A stretch of 64,000 nucleotides of DNA, from the NCBI GenBank assembly GCA_047601185.1, contig JASGJS010000001.1:1-64000 (forward strand), written 5' to 3'. Positions within the stretch are counted from its first letter, which is position 1, and each line of letters starts with the position of its first letter. The translations under genes were made by a program, and so were the position numbers. A model generated the notes under the pieces. It did no database searches. It was not told the DNA's origin and saw only the letters and a list, made by a program, of their open reading frames with translations. This document shows, piece by piece, positions 24,780 through 35,227 of the stretch. Source of the DNA: JASGJS01 sp047601185 (lineage in GTDB: Bacteria > Pseudomonadota > Gammaproteobacteria > JAURND01).

Positions 24780-27700
24780 TTAATTATCGAACTCATAATC
24801 TTTGTATTTAGGTAAGACCATTTTGCCATTATTTTTTACAGAATGAAACTCCTCGATGGTTTCTAATGCACTTATTTTTGTGCCGGCATTTTTCTGCATT
24901 GCTTCGAGTAGAGCTCCTTTATCATCCGTATACAACACCAGCTCCTTAACTGCCCTCGTCATAGCCACCAATAACGACGGCTGGCTGGTTAGCTGAGGGC
25001 GGTAGCTCTCGGCATGAATGATGACCTGCTCGATAGTTTTACCTTGAGCGCTATAGCCCGTTATGGCATAAGCATGGTCCCAATGTTGGCATTTTGCCTG
25101 AGCAATGGGCAATTCTATTGGAATGCCCGTTGCTTGAAACCCTTGCGCTGTGATGTTTAGGCGTTGCAGGGTGACCTGGCCATCATTTATTTTTGTGACT
25201 TGTGTTAGTTCGGCGCTAAATAGACCCAGCTCTTTATTGGTGCGGGTCCAGCGAATGAGATCTCCACATTGAATTTCCCGTTGTTGTAATTGGTAGACTT
25301 CCACTCCAGTTTGCAGAGATTGCTGGCTCTTAGGGGGCAGTTGCCATAGAGTAATTCTATTTGGAGCGTCTACTTGGCGCAGCTCAAGGCAGTTTTTCTG
25401 GGCGTGAACGGCTTCGACCTGCCAGTATTCATCTTTGTTAATGCCAACACTGGGGTCTCCTAAATTAAATCGCAGGATGTCGTGAGTCCGATAATTGCTG
25501 ACCTGCGTCCGTTCGGTTTCGGTTAAGTTGCGGGAGATTAAAACATGGGTCTTGTGGGCTTCTCCCGTGAGCTCGCCTTGGAGCTTTAACCCCTCTCGAA
25601 TCAACATATTTTGGGCTATTCGTTCTTCATTGCCCAGGGTGACAATGAGGGTTTTAGATCGGAGTGTTGGGTCTCGGCTGAGATAATCCGTACAGATCGC
25701 CTCCAGCCTGGGATAGCGCTCAGATTCCATAATGTCTTTAAGCTCTGGATGGGTTTTGGCTAATTCTGATAATTGAGTAGAAAGTGCATTTGGATCTGGT
25801 TTGGTTTTTACGGTATTGACATCTGCGTTTTGATTAGGAATTTCAATAATGGATGGGGCTAAGGTCTTGAAGGCTGCTGCAAATTCTTTTCGATAAATAG
25901 AGGCTACGGCTTTTTTTAATACGGGATTGGTCTGACGGGTAATGTCGGTTAAGTACAAAGTCTGGACATTGGCCTTTTGTAATATCGTAAAAGGCTTACC
26001 AGCCTCAATGGCAGGATATTGGCGGGTATCCCCTAGCATTAAACAGCGTATCCCAAGTTTATTTACAGCCTGTAGAAAGTCATGCAGTTTGGCGTTAGAG
26101 ACCATAGAGGATTCGTCCACTGCGATCAATTTAGCTGTAAAGTTAGTTGCATTGATTTTGCCCATTTGATAATCGCTTAAGAAGCTGGCTAAGGTTTGGC
26201 CGAATAGCCCTCGATTTTTTAGCTCTTTAACGGCGGTATGAGTAGGGGCTAAACAATACAATTCTTGTCCTTGGGTATTGAGTAAAGTTTGGACATGTTG
26301 CAGCAGCGTGGTCTTACGCGTGCCGGCAAAGCCTTGGATTAATACTGTTCTATCTTTGACTTCGGCTAAGCTTTCTAGGGTTTTGTGTTGTTCATCGCTG
26401 AGGGTGGGATTCTGTGGTAAATATTCCGTGATAATGGATTGTGTAATGAGGTTCGGCAACTGCCCCTGACCAGCCTGAGCCAGTTGAATGATGGCTTTTT
26501 CCTGATTTAGCGCAGTTAATGTTGTCCAGCGCTCTCCGTCTTGAGAATACATGCCTTTGATAATCTCCCCATTGGCCTCCAGAGTTGATAAAGCTTTTTG
26601 AATATCGGTGGCGCTGGCACCGCCCAAAGCCTGCTGTAAGGCAAGCTTGACCACATTCTGGTAATTAAAAGCAGCTTCCCGCTCACTTAAATGCTTAAGT
26701 GCATAATCAACGGCTTTAGCTGCCGTTTCAGCAGGCGTTGGACAATGAAATAGCGTGCCGAGGGCTGTTTGTACCGCGGATTTTAATTGTGCTAGATGCT
26801 CTGCAGTATGAGAGACTGCGTTTATCTCCCGCCCCACCACTGCATCCATAGCGGTAAATTTATCACCGGAATTTTTCTGTAGAGTTTGTAGGAGCTGATG
26901 TTTGTCTTCGGTATAAACCCAAACTTTTTCCTTCGCTTGGTTCAACAATTTGTAAAACCCTCGATTGTGGCTTAACTTTGAGCTGGCGGATTGATAAGCG
27001 ATGATGTTTTCAGGTTTACTGTGATACTGTGAATAAGGGGTGAAGGCATAACCATAATCAAAGTGTTGATTGGCCAACTGCTGGAGATCCAGCTTAATGA
27101 CTGAATTTTTATGGTCCAGCCGCTGAACCGTCAAGTGCTTCTCATCAATCGCTTGGATTTTTAGCTGAGAGCCATTATAAAGTCGGTGGTTTTTGTTGGT
27201 ATGTCGCCATACCAGCGTATCACCGACTGACACCGAGCGGGTGTCAGCGTCAAACACACTTATCTTACCAACCGCTACTTGAGCTGGATTCCAAGCCTTC
27301 GTTTTAGCTGACTGCTCAGAAGTATTCAATAATCCCAACAAACGCTTAGGCTTTTTAAATAACACCAGATTTTTTGGTTTATCAATTCCGGCTATTTGTC
27401 GATAATCGCCCTGCTGCACCCCTAATGACACATAATCTGATTGAAACTGCACCCATTGCCCTGTTTGATAACTGGCTGCACAGCGCTGTTCAGCGGCAGT
27501 CATGGCGCGAGGCGATAAAATCGGCACTTTAACTTCAGCCTTATTGATCTCTCCCAATTGCTGCAGTTCAGCACGAATCGCCAGATTCATCGCCGCGCAA
27601 CCTGCTTTAGTCGGCATCAGTACCAGAGTGTTTTTTCTTTGAATGGGTGACAAGTTGGCATAATGTGCTGCCATCACGTTCCGGCGCTCTTCAGGATCAG

Positions 27701-29657
27701 CGACAGAAAAAATCTGGGTATTGTTTTTCTCGTTTGAATGCTCTGCTATTTGAGTTAAATGAATAGTCGTAGCACCTTTTTCAATCAACTGAGTAAACGG
27801 AGACCCCGCTTGCCAATTCAATAACGATTTGGAATCATCCAATAACACAAGCCGACCACCTAATCGTTGAGTATGGTGCGTCAATTCGGATAATTGTCGC
27901 AAGGAAAGCAGATTGGCGTTATCGATCAGCAATAACGGCTTTTTGGTGAGTTTGGCTTCTAAAGTAGATACTGAAGCTTGCTTGGCTAAAAAGCCAGCGA
28001 CTGTGTCACAAGTTTTTTCCTCAAATAACGACTTGACCCAGTTTTGCAGGCTATGGGGGACCGTTTTAAATGCTTCATTCAATTCAACACTTTGATTTTT
28101 ACTCGCTGTTAAGAGCAAAGGCTTATAGCCGCCTAATTTACCGATCTCCATCAGGGGCTTTAACAAGTGAGTTTTGCCAACACCGGCTGCGCCTTCTAAA
28201 ATCAAGAATTGCTTTGAGCTACCACTCAATTCTGCTAAGGCAGCTTGTTGCCCCGTTGTTAAATCAGGCTGAGTCACTAAATATTTTTGGAGCACAGCCT
28301 CATTCACCAAAGCTTTCTGACTGGGATGAGTAGCCATGCTCGCCGTTAAAAGCTTCTCTTCCAGCTGAATCAAATGTGAAGTAGTAAAATGCTGAATACC
28401 TCGAAATTCCGGTCTTTCGGCTAGCGGAATTAACTCGCCGGACTGTTTAACCTGATCTAAACTTTTTAACAATGCCGCCACAGGCAAGGGTTCTGGTAAA
28501 AAGCTCAGCGCTCGATGGATAATTTCAGATTCTCGCAAAGCCACCCGTGTTTCAGATAAATGTTCAATAGCGGATTTTAAAGCGGTTTGTGCCAGGGCTT
28601 GATTAATAACGGTGGGTGAGACAGCTGATGCCCCAGAGCTAAAATAAGCTGAAGTATTGACAACAAGCCCTCGAGCTGAAGCGCCAGAGAACCGTTCCAG
28701 GTTTTTCTGCGCAGTCAATACCGTATTTTTGACTTCCTCAAACGCTGGCACTGAGAATAATTTCGCCTTAGACCGCCACCGCTCCATTAAATCCGCTGAT
28801 TCTACCACCTCTTTAGCGCGCCGGGTTTCCAGCGTCGCCATAGCAGCCGCCTTCGCACCTGTAAAATCATGCACTTTCATAAATGCTTCAATTTCTTGCC
28901 GCCGCTGCGAAAAAACTTTCAAACTCTCAGCTGAAATTCCAGCCACTTCAAAAAAGCTATTCTCACCTTTGACAACTTGATACCCCAGCTGTGTCATCTC
29001 ATACGCCAATTCCGCCCGAAAAATCGCCCCGTAATATTTTTTATGATGCCTAACCGCTTCAAGAACCCCCTCCGGCACTGGCGCACCCGCAACATATTGC
29101 CCCCGCTGTGAAGCCAGAGCCCGCCAATTTCCATCACTACGCTGCGTCATATTCAGCACAACGCAATGCGTATGCAGCTGCGGATCACCTTCGCGCGACA
29201 CATCATGCAAAAACCGGGCGACAACTAAATTGCCGGTTTTTTGATAAGATGTCACACCCGCCTGTGTAATTCGAGCTTTGGCTAAATCCTCTTCAATCAT
29301 GCCTAAAGCTTTGCTCGTCGCGGTTTCGACAGCTTTTAGAATCCGATTATCTCCGCCCATCAGTGCCAACATTGACACTGACTTGGGCGCACTGAACGTC
29401 AGGTCAAAGCCAGGTCGATGCTTAATCTGACCATCTTCAACTTTGCCTAGCCGGGTACCATTGGGTAATTTCCCGTATAGTAATTCAGTAAATTGTTGGC
29501 TATTAATAGAACCCGATAATTCTAGTAGCTCAGCACCTTTGCCCCACCATTGATGTTTTTCTTGGGGCGCAGTGCTATCCTGAGTATAATAATTATCTTG
29601 ACCCAAGAAATAATGACTGGCCTGGCTAATATTTTTAATGACTTGAGTAGAAAGCAT
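24780..29657 (-). CDS. traI: Conjugative relaxase-helicase TraI (MobF)
   Basis: A 1625-aa bifunctional protein that nicks oriT and unwinds DNA for transfer. The TrwC-type relaxase N-terminus starts MLSTQVIKNISQASHYF with Tyr pair QDNYYTQD (residues about 22-23). The HUH metal site is in FLHDVSREGDPQLHTHCVV (about 150-165). Two RecD-like helicase regions follow, with Walker A LEGAAGVGKTHLL (about 489) and IQGFAGTRKTTLL (about 1109); the second has IAVDESSMV and a terminal ITGYSAQGKTIEQV motif. Length is near F TraI (1756). It appears intact, so the island could still be nicked and mobilised although its pilus genes are incomplete. The start is 23 bp from a divergent cargo gene. Confidence 0.93.
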   Translation of the reverse strand: MLSTQVIKNISQASHYFLGQDNYYTQDSTAPQEKHQWWGKGAELLELSGSINSQQFTELLYGKLPNGTRLGKVEDGQIKHRPGFDLTFSAPKSVSMLALMGGDNRILKAVETATSKALGMIEEDLAKARITQAGVTSYQKTGNLVVARFLHDVSREGDPQLHTHCVVLNMTQRSDGNWRALASQRGQYVAGAPVPEGVLEAVRHHKKYYGAIFRAELAYEMTQLGYQVVKGENSFFEVAGISAESLKVFSQRRQEIEAFMKVHDFTGAKAAAMATLETRRAKEVVESADLMERWRSKAKLFSVPAFEEVKNTVLTAQKNLERFSGASARGLVVNTSAYFSSGASAVSPTVINQALAQTALKSAIEHLSETRVALRESEIIHRALSFLPEPLPVAALLKSLDQVKQSGELIPLAERPEFRGIQHFTTSHLIQLEEKLLTASMATHPSQKALVNEAVLQKYLVTQPDLTTGQQAALAELSGSSKQFLILEGAAGVGKTHLLKPLMEIGKLGGYKPLLLTASKNQSVELNEAFKTVPHSLQNWVKSLFEEKTCDTVAGFLAKQASVSTLEAKLTKKPLLLIDNANLLSLRQLSELTHHTQRLGGRLVLLDDSKSLLNWQAGSPFTQLIEKGATTIHLTQIAEHSNEKNNTQIFSVADPEERRNVMAAHYANLSPIQRKNTLVLMPTKAGCAAMNLAIRAELQQLGEINKAEVKVPILSPRAMTAAEQRCAASYQTGQWVQFQSDYVSLGVQQGDYRQIAGIDKPKNLVLFKKPKRLLGLLNTSEQSAKTKAWNPAQVAVGKISVFDADTRSVSVGDTLVWRHTNKNHRLYNGSQLKIQAIDEKHLTVQRLDHKNSVIKLDLQQLANQHFDYGYAFTPYSQYHSKPENIIAYQSASSKLSHNRGFYKLLNQAKEKVWVYTEDKHQLLQTLQKNSGDKFTAMDAVVGREINAVSHTAEHLAQLKSAVQTALGTLFHCPTPAETAAKAVDYALKHLSEREAAFNYQNVVKLALQQALGGASATDIQKALSTLEANGEIIKGMYSQDGERWTTLTALNQEKAIIQLAQAGQGQLPNLITQSIITEYLPQNPTLSDEQHKTLESLAEVKDRTVLIQGFAGTRKTTLLQHVQTLLNTQGQELYCLAPTHTAVKELKNRGLFGQTLASFLSDYQMGKINATNFTAKLIAVDESSMVSNAKLHDFLQAVNKLGIRCLMLGDTRQYPAIEAGKPFTILQKANVQTLYLTDITRQTNPVLKKAVASIYRKEFAAAFKTLAPSIIEIPNQNADVNTVKTKPDPNALSTQLSELAKTHPELKDIMESERYPRLEAICTDYLSRDPTLRSKTLIVTLGNEERIAQNMLIREGLKLQGELTGEAHKTHVLISRNLTETERTQVSNYRTHDILRFNLGDPSVGINKDEYWQVEAVHAQKNCLELRQVDAPNRITLWQLPPKSQQSLQTGVEVYQLQQREIQCGDLIRWTRTNKELGLFSAELTQVTKINDGQVTLQRLNITAQGFQATGIPIELPIAQAKCQHWDHAYAITGYSAQGKTIEQVIIHAESYRPQLTSQPSLLVAMTRAVKELVLYTDDKGALLEAMQKNAGTKISALETIEEFHSVKNNGKMVLPKYKDYEFDN

Positions 29658-29680
29658 GCCACGTTATTTGATTAACAGAA

Positions 29681-30433
29681 ATGAGATTTAACGTAGTGAC
29701 AAATCCAAATATAAGCTTGCCAAACGAAACAAAAATTTTACGTTTTTTAGATGAACCTGGACTTTTACATACTTTGGGGATATCAAAAGACCTAGGTTGT
29801 GAAGCCAGCTTGACTCCAAGTTTTTTATTGCGCTCTTTAGAACATTATCGCAAAGTAGAGTCCGATAAAGGTGATCCTCGTGAGCAAAAAATTGTGAATT
29901 CTTTGGGTACTGATGCCAATTTAAATCCCTGTCTTATATCAAGCTGGTCTTGTTATTCGGAAAATGATCTTAATAATATTGAAACCTGGAAAGCATTCCC
30001 TTCAGCAGTAGCCGCAGTTGAATCAACTGTTCTCGATGTGCAAAATATAATAAACGATATCACTACTAATAACCCTTTAGTCAATTTTAACGGAAGGTTC
30101 AACCATGGACGGATTCATTACTACGCCCCTGGTGACAATCATGTAAATGAAATTTATAAAGGCCCTGCGATTGTATTTGTAAAAGAAAAAAAATTTGAAA
30201 AAGAACAGGAATATAGGTTCGCGGTTTTATTCAACGCACACCAAAAATTCTCGGTAGACTCTTATTCTGTAAAGCTGAGCAGTAATGGAAGGAGCTATAT
30301 TACAAAGATTTATATCAATACCGAAAAGTTGTTAGACATTAAACGAAAACTTGTCTATTATCAGAGAAAGCTCTCTTTCGTTCCTAACGTAATTTCTTTG
30401 TTACCTATTAACGGAACAGTTGACATGATTTAA
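29681..30433 (+). CDS. Hypothetical 250-aa cargo protein (DUF2971-like C-terminal pattern)
   Basis: Not firmly recognised. The first half contains CLISSWSCYSENDLNNIETWKAF, a pattern typical of DUF2971-like proteins in which a stretch is followed by V-x-Y residues and K-x-x-x-[WY]-x-x-E-x-E-[WY]-R. Here RIHYYAPGD and KEKKFEKEQEYRFAVLF fit this. It lies on the strand opposite to traI and traD, wedged between them. Its stop overlaps the traD stop by four bases and its start is 23 bp from traI. It probably represents inserted cargo. Confidence 0.55.
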   Translation: MRFNVVTNPNISLPNETKILRFLDEPGLLHTLGISKDLGCEASLTPSFLLRSLEHYRKVESDKGDPREQKIVNSLGTDANLNPCLISSWSCYSENDLNNIETWKAFPSAVAAVESTVLDVQNIINDITTNNPLVNFNGRFNHGRIHYYAPGDNHVNEIYKGPAIVFVKEKKFEKEQEYRFAVLFNAHQKFSVDSYSVKLSSNGRSYITKIYINTEKLLDIKRKLVYYQRKLSFVPNVISLLPINGTVDMI

Positions 30434-32214
30434 CTGAATATTTTCTCAATGTCTTCCAGTTGGACTTTATGAGCTATCTGACGGGTTTTAATTTTTGAAT
30501 CAAATACTGGTAAAAAAGCTGTGTGTTTCATAACTCTTTCTTGATAAGATGCTTGCAATTTAGTTATGGGATAAGCTCCCGCCAACCTTACATAACAACT
30601 CAAATCTGGCAGTCGCATAATTTCGGCTGCCGGTACCACTGACCGCTCTCGCTCAATTTTTTGAATCGATACCCCGTCTTTGTGACTTGTAGTCCCATAC
30701 GATATGCCTTCTTGAGTCTCTTCTAACGTGGTCTCGCCCAAGTTTTTAGCCGACCACTGGGCAATTTCAGGATCAGGCACTCGAAATAAAAAACGCGTAT
30801 TGAGTAGTGAGGAAATCTCACGTCCACCCTCATGACTGTAAATTTTTGCCAACTGCGCATAGCTTTGAATCCCTACTACAAAGCAGCCGCCAAACTTTCG
30901 AGACTCAGCCAGTGCAGCAGTGAGGTAAGGCAATTGCTGTAAGCTGCCCAATTCGTCCAGAATAATCCAGATCCGTCGCTCAGGACTTTCAGGCAAGCTC
31001 AACAAGGCATTGATCGCAATATCAAGCCAAGTACTGATTAGAGGCTTTAGGGTTTCATGTTTATCGCCTAGAGAGCTGATAAACAACCAGCCTCTGGCAG
31101 TATCCTCTTGAATCCAGCTGCGAATCGAAAAAGGATCATCACCATCCTGAAGGTAGCACAAGCTTTTTAAATAAGTGGCTAATACGGTTTTAATAGAAGC
31201 CGCGGTCTTTTCAGCTTTTTCAGACATCAGGCTTTCTGCTTCTGTGCCTTTTAATAATTGCTGTAATTCTGTCGTGTCCGCATTTAACAGGGAATTTAAC
31301 AATGCTAGCGTGCTCCTGCTTAGACTATTACGCATATTGTAAGCGGCGACCGCCAAAATTGTTCTGGCCGCATTGATCCAAAACGGATCATGAACATGCG
31401 CTGACATTGGAATGAGGGCTGCATCCAAGTTGTCAAAATCTGCTTTATCTCGACACTCTTGCCATAAATCCCAGACCACCCCACGGCTGTCTAAGGGGTT
31501 TAGCAACTTATCGCTGTCAGGTTGATAAAATAGGCCCATCAGATTACAGCTTTTGTCATAAACAATCGCGCGCTCACCGCGGCGGCGAATATGGTCGAGC
31601 AATTCTTTGATAACTGTAGACTTGCCGCAGCCTGTGGTACCATGCACTAAAATATGTTGAAGCTCTGAAAGCTTAGGTAGCATTAATTTTTCTTTACCAA
31701 ATGTGAGGTCAGACTGGCGTTTTTGCTGTGTGATCATTTGATTTACCACTTTGATGGTGCTTAAATAATCTCCTTTCAGATGCTTATCTTCCGTGTGAAA
31801 GTGACCTTTTTTATGCAGCCAGAGCAAGATGATGATGACGCAACTCAAATAAACAATACCGCCGAATAGGAGGCTGTGTTCGGCAGCTGCCTTTAATTCA
31901 GTTAATGCATTTTGTACAAAGGATGCAGTTGTAATTTGCTGCGGGTACACTTTAATAATTTGACCATCTGGAGTAGTATATTTTAAAGTGTGGTGTTTAC
32001 CGTTAAAGAATTGGTTGATTTTGGCATTCACCCATTGCTCTCCAACACTTTTAGTTTCGAGGTTGGTCAGACGAAAAAAACACAGCCAACTTGCGATTAA
32101 AAAAATAGGCAGTGCCCATAAAAAAGTTTTCCATAATACTTGGCAAAGCATGCGCAAGTCATGTAAAATTACTTGGCCGCCACGTGTTGTATTTTTAAAA
32201 AGCTCTTTACTCAT
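30430..32214 (-). CDS. traD: Type IV coupling protein TraD
   Basis: A 594-aa inner-membrane ATPase that links the relaxosome to the secretion channel. Two membrane helices lie in the first 140 residues (FLWALPIFLIASWLCFF and LLFGGIVYLSCVIIILLWL). Walker A VHGTTGCGKSTVI is near residue 195 and Walker B IWIILDELGSLQQLP near 418, followed by GIQSYAQL. It is shorter than F TraD (717), lacking the long C-terminal tail that contacts TraM. It keeps the usual traG-traD-traI order, but with cargo genes between each pair. Confidence 0.92.
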   Translation of the reverse strand: MSKELFKNTTRGGQVILHDLRMLCQVLWKTFLWALPIFLIASWLCFFRLTNLETKSVGEQWVNAKINQFFNGKHHTLKYTTPDGQIIKVYPQQITTASFVQNALTELKAAAEHSLLFGGIVYLSCVIIILLWLHKKGHFHTEDKHLKGDYLSTIKVVNQMITQQKRQSDLTFGKEKLMLPKLSELQHILVHGTTGCGKSTVIKELLDHIRRRGERAIVYDKSCNLMGLFYQPDSDKLLNPLDSRGVVWDLWQECRDKADFDNLDAALIPMSAHVHDPFWINAARTILAVAAYNMRNSLSRSTLALLNSLLNADTTELQQLLKGTEAESLMSEKAEKTAASIKTVLATYLKSLCYLQDGDDPFSIRSWIQEDTARGWLFISSLGDKHETLKPLISTWLDIAINALLSLPESPERRIWIILDELGSLQQLPYLTAALAESRKFGGCFVVGIQSYAQLAKIYSHEGGREISSLLNTRFLFRVPDPEIAQWSAKNLGETTLEETQEGISYGTTSHKDGVSIQKIERERSVVPAAEIMRLPDLSCYVRLAGAYPITKLQASYQERVMKHTAFLPVFDSKIKTRQIAHKVQLEDIEKIFS

Positions 32215-32274
32215 TTAGCACAGGACCCATGTTTCTTATGGTTATTCCATTCATATAAAAAGGAAAAAGTGATT

Positions 32275-32712
32275 ATGGCTCAATTTTTAAAAGAATCTAA
32301 AAAAATAGAAGAATCTCAAAAGAATGAAGATACGCTTCGGCTTGAATCAAAGCTAATTGATATACTTAACACACCACCTACTTCATTTTTTTATGCCCCA
32401 GTTACAATTGCACTTTTAGATCAAGAGACAAACACTCTCGACGACAAGGCTGACTTATATAATAGGCTTCGAGTAGTTTCAGAGGACGCTGGTCGTTTTA
32501 CTGATGAACAACGTGGCAAAGCTTTTTTTGCAATTTATTTATTAGCTGAAACAAATAAAATAAATTTATCAAATATTTTGATGCCAGGAGCTAATTCAGA
32601 CACTGAAGCTAGCATAAAAGAAGATTTTTTAAGTGCTGCGGCAGTACTTTATGAAGGCGCAGAGGAAGAGAGGCGAAGACAGCAACAAGTGTTAAATTGC
32701 ATTATATTATAA
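32275..32712 (+). CDS. Hypothetical 145-aa cargo protein
   Basis: Not recognised. Polar and mostly helical, starting MAQFLKESKKIEESQKNED and including TDEQRGKAFFAIYLLAE. There is no signal peptide or membrane segment. The ATG at 32275 has AAGGAAAA about ten bases upstream; the frame stays open further upstream into traD but without sense. It lies between traD and traG on the opposite strand and is closed by a strong terminator hairpin at 32752, so it is an independent transcription unit. Confidence 0.55.
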   Translation: MAQFLKESKKIEESQKNEDTLRLESKLIDILNTPPTSFFYAPVTIALLDQETNTLDDKADLYNRLRVVSEDAGRFTDEQRGKAFFAIYLLAETNKINLSNILMPGANSDTEASIKEDFLSAAAVLYEGAEEERRRQQQVLNCIIL

Positions 32713-32751
32713 GGAATTTATTGAATGCAGTGTCAAATTTCATCAGCATCA

Positions 32752-32790
32752 AGCGGAATATTTAGATTTTTTAAATATTCCGCTGTTTTA
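32752..32790. terminator. Bidirectional terminator hairpin between cargo gene and traG
   Basis: A perfect 13-bp stem AGCGGAATATTTA / TAAATATTCCGCT with a 7-base loop is followed by GTTTTA on the plus strand. It separates the ends of the converging 145-aa cargo gene and traG. Confidence 0.6.
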
Positions 32791-32816
32791 GCGTACAGAA
32801 ATTGATCAGCTCTTTT

Positions 32817-35156
32817 CTATGCTTCTTCAGGTCTCTCAACCATCAGCTGCTCAATCTGTTTAGCCCCTTTATCATGGCGCAGTTGCTCCATAAACTCCTG
32901 AGTGGCATTGCTATTGATACTGACTGAATTTTCCTCAGCTTTGGTGGCCACTTCTCGATAACTGACCGCTTTTTGAAATTGCTGCGATGCCAGTTCTTGT
33001 TCTTGTTGGGCATGATCTAAAGAATTAGAGATACTATCCAACATCCGCTGACCCTGTTCGGTGGTAGCGCGATAACTGCCTTCTTTCACGCCCCGCAGCA
33101 CTTCATCCACACTATGCGATTCAGATTGATTGTGGGAAATATCCGTGCTGTGTGTGATCCCGGTCTGCTGATTATCTCCGGCATTCCAAGTTTTGCTAAT
33201 ATTGCCACTTGCGCCCATAGAGGCTTTTAGCGAGGAGATGCCAATCCCACCGCCAACACCAGCTTGAGCGCCGATGGTGGCTTGTTCATGTGTGCCTTTG
33301 AAATGCGTAGTGCTTCCATATTGGTTATCTCTGATACTATTTTGGGCGACTTCACTCAGAGCGGTCATTTGGCTCTTGCTGTCGCTGACTACAATAGATT
33401 CACCTATCGATTGTGACAGCCCTTGTTGTTGGCTGAGTTCTAATACTTGTCGCTTAGCTTGGGAGATCGATTCTGAATAAGACTGCTGATGGCTTAAGGC
33501 TTCAGAGTATGCGACATCAGCCTGTTGCATGGCGGTGGTACGAATGGCGGAGGCTAGATTGATACTGGTCCCTAAGCTGGAGATGGCCGGTTGATTGTTC
33601 ATCACTTCGGACCCACTGGCGGTAAAGCTCAGTAAAGATCCTCCTGGCATTTGGCTGGTCATCATGCCTGTTGACGTTCTGGCATTGGTATCAAAATGAT
33701 TGGCGGCGGTATTGTTGGCTTGATGGGTATTAAAATGCGTATTGCCTAAACTCAAATTACCTCCCGCTACTTCACCCCCAGCACTGACAGCGCTGGATTG
33801 CAATGAACCACCCACATATTGCGCAACATGGCTGAAGATGCTACTCATGCCTTTGACGATGCCGGTGGCGATCAGCGGTACGCTTAAGGATAGATAGCCT
33901 GCAAGCCCTGTCATATCGGCATTGACCTGAGCTAATCCTGCTTGTGTTGCCAGACTCAACACCGTACCTTGAGAACTATTGATCGCTCCTAGACTATGAC
34001 TTTGCGCATAAAAGCTTGCGTACAAGTTAATGATGGCATACAGCGGCGCCCATAGCTGTAACCACAATAAAGAATAGGCGTACTGCTGTAACACCCTTAA
34101 CCCAAATGGAAATCCTAACAGTAAAAACACAAAAATGAACGCCCCATACAGAATCCCTTCAAAGACATTTTTTAATAGCGGTAGCCAATAAGCTGCCAAA
34201 TCACCCATGGTGCGATTGCTAATGCGATTCTGCTGCTGGGATTTATTGAAGGCATACGAAGACAGTGCGGCTGGCGCGTTAGTACGCGCACTCCAACCCA
34301 ATAGCCCATTTTGTACGGCATTGGCCATCATATTCTGCTGGATTAAGCCGCTGGCATCTTCAGAGATATTGGTTAAGAAGTTGTAGCTGAGCGGTAGATA
34401 CTTCAATAACTGGGTTTTAGCCTCAGTATTACCCGGAAACAAACGAGCGCCATATTGCGTAGCTGCTTGATCTATCGCCGTTTGCCAATCGCGTTCTAAC
34501 AGTGAGACCCCGTTTTTACAGGTCACTACCGTTTGGCCATACATAAAGGCCCGTGCCGGTGAGGCATTCTCCGCGACAAACTGCCAGATATTTGGCGTAG
34601 ACAATAAATCTTGCGCTGAGTACTTATTCAACAACAGATCGTAAAACACGCATTGATTGATGAAATCTTGTAGATTATTTTCAAACACGGGGTCAGTAAT
34701 TTGAAACGTACTTGCCGCCGTGACAATACTGGAAGCGAACACCATACCGCTCTGGCTATATCGTAAATCATCAGGTAGGGAGAAGTTCTCCTCCACCAAT
34801 TGCGTCAAGCCATCTCCAATCACACTGGTATAACTGGCCAGTACCGCCAACCCCAAAGGTACATGATCGACAGTGTACACCCTGCCTTGCGCCACACGAT
34901 CAATAATATTCACAGTGGCTTTAGGCAGAAAGATTACGTAAAATGCCAGGTAATATAAAGCGAACCAGCGGACGAGCTCAACTAAGCTTCTACGATGAAT
35001 AAATGCCAGCATCGCCCAGGCGCCGGCAAGTCCTACCGCTAAGTGAATCAGCTTACCATAGCTGGTGCTGGCATTCATGGCTGCAGCAATGGCATTGAAG
35101 ACTTCGCGCAGGATGCTGCCGTTGCCGTAGGTGACAACAGAGAACTCCAAGCTCAT
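32817..35156 (-). CDS. traG: Conjugal transfer mating-pair stabilisation protein TraG
   Basis: A 779-aa protein of the F-type TraG N-domain family. Several membrane helices lie in the first 450 residues (around YYLAFYVIFLPKATV and FLLLGFPFGLRVLQQYAY). They are followed by a long Ser/Gln/Asn-rich periplasmic region with SYSESISQAKRQVLEL and a glycine-rich stretch GAQAGVGGGIGISS. TraG acts in pilus assembly and mating-pair stabilisation. Length is below F TraG (938). The position downstream of traH fits F order. Confidence 0.88.
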   Translation of the reverse strand: MSLEFSVVTYGNGSILREVFNAIAAAMNASTSYGKLIHLAVGLAGAWAMLAFIHRRSLVELVRWFALYYLAFYVIFLPKATVNIIDRVAQGRVYTVDHVPLGLAVLASYTSVIGDGLTQLVEENFSLPDDLRYSQSGMVFASSIVTAASTFQITDPVFENNLQDFINQCVFYDLLLNKYSAQDLLSTPNIWQFVAENASPARAFMYGQTVVTCKNGVSLLERDWQTAIDQAATQYGARLFPGNTEAKTQLLKYLPLSYNFLTNISEDASGLIQQNMMANAVQNGLLGWSARTNAPAALSSYAFNKSQQQNRISNRTMGDLAAYWLPLLKNVFEGILYGAFIFVFLLLGFPFGLRVLQQYAYSLLWLQLWAPLYAIINLYASFYAQSHSLGAINSSQGTVLSLATQAGLAQVNADMTGLAGYLSLSVPLIATGIVKGMSSIFSHVAQYVGGSLQSSAVSAGGEVAGGNLSLGNTHFNTHQANNTAANHFDTNARTSTGMMTSQMPGGSLLSFTASGSEVMNNQPAISSLGTSINLASAIRTTAMQQADVAYSEALSHQQSYSESISQAKRQVLELSQQQGLSQSIGESIVVSDSKSQMTALSEVAQNSIRDNQYGSTTHFKGTHEQATIGAQAGVGGGIGISSLKASMGASGNISKTWNAGDNQQTGITHSTDISHNQSESHSVDEVLRGVKEGSYRATTEQGQRMLDSISNSLDHAQQEQELASQQFQKAVSYREVATKAEENSVSINSNATQEFMEQLRHDKGAKQIEQLMVERPEEA

Positions 35157-35227
35157 GATGGTTTCCTTAATTAGTATATTTAAAAAATCAGAACGTTATT
35201 ATTGAGATAAACAAGAAGGAGATAAAA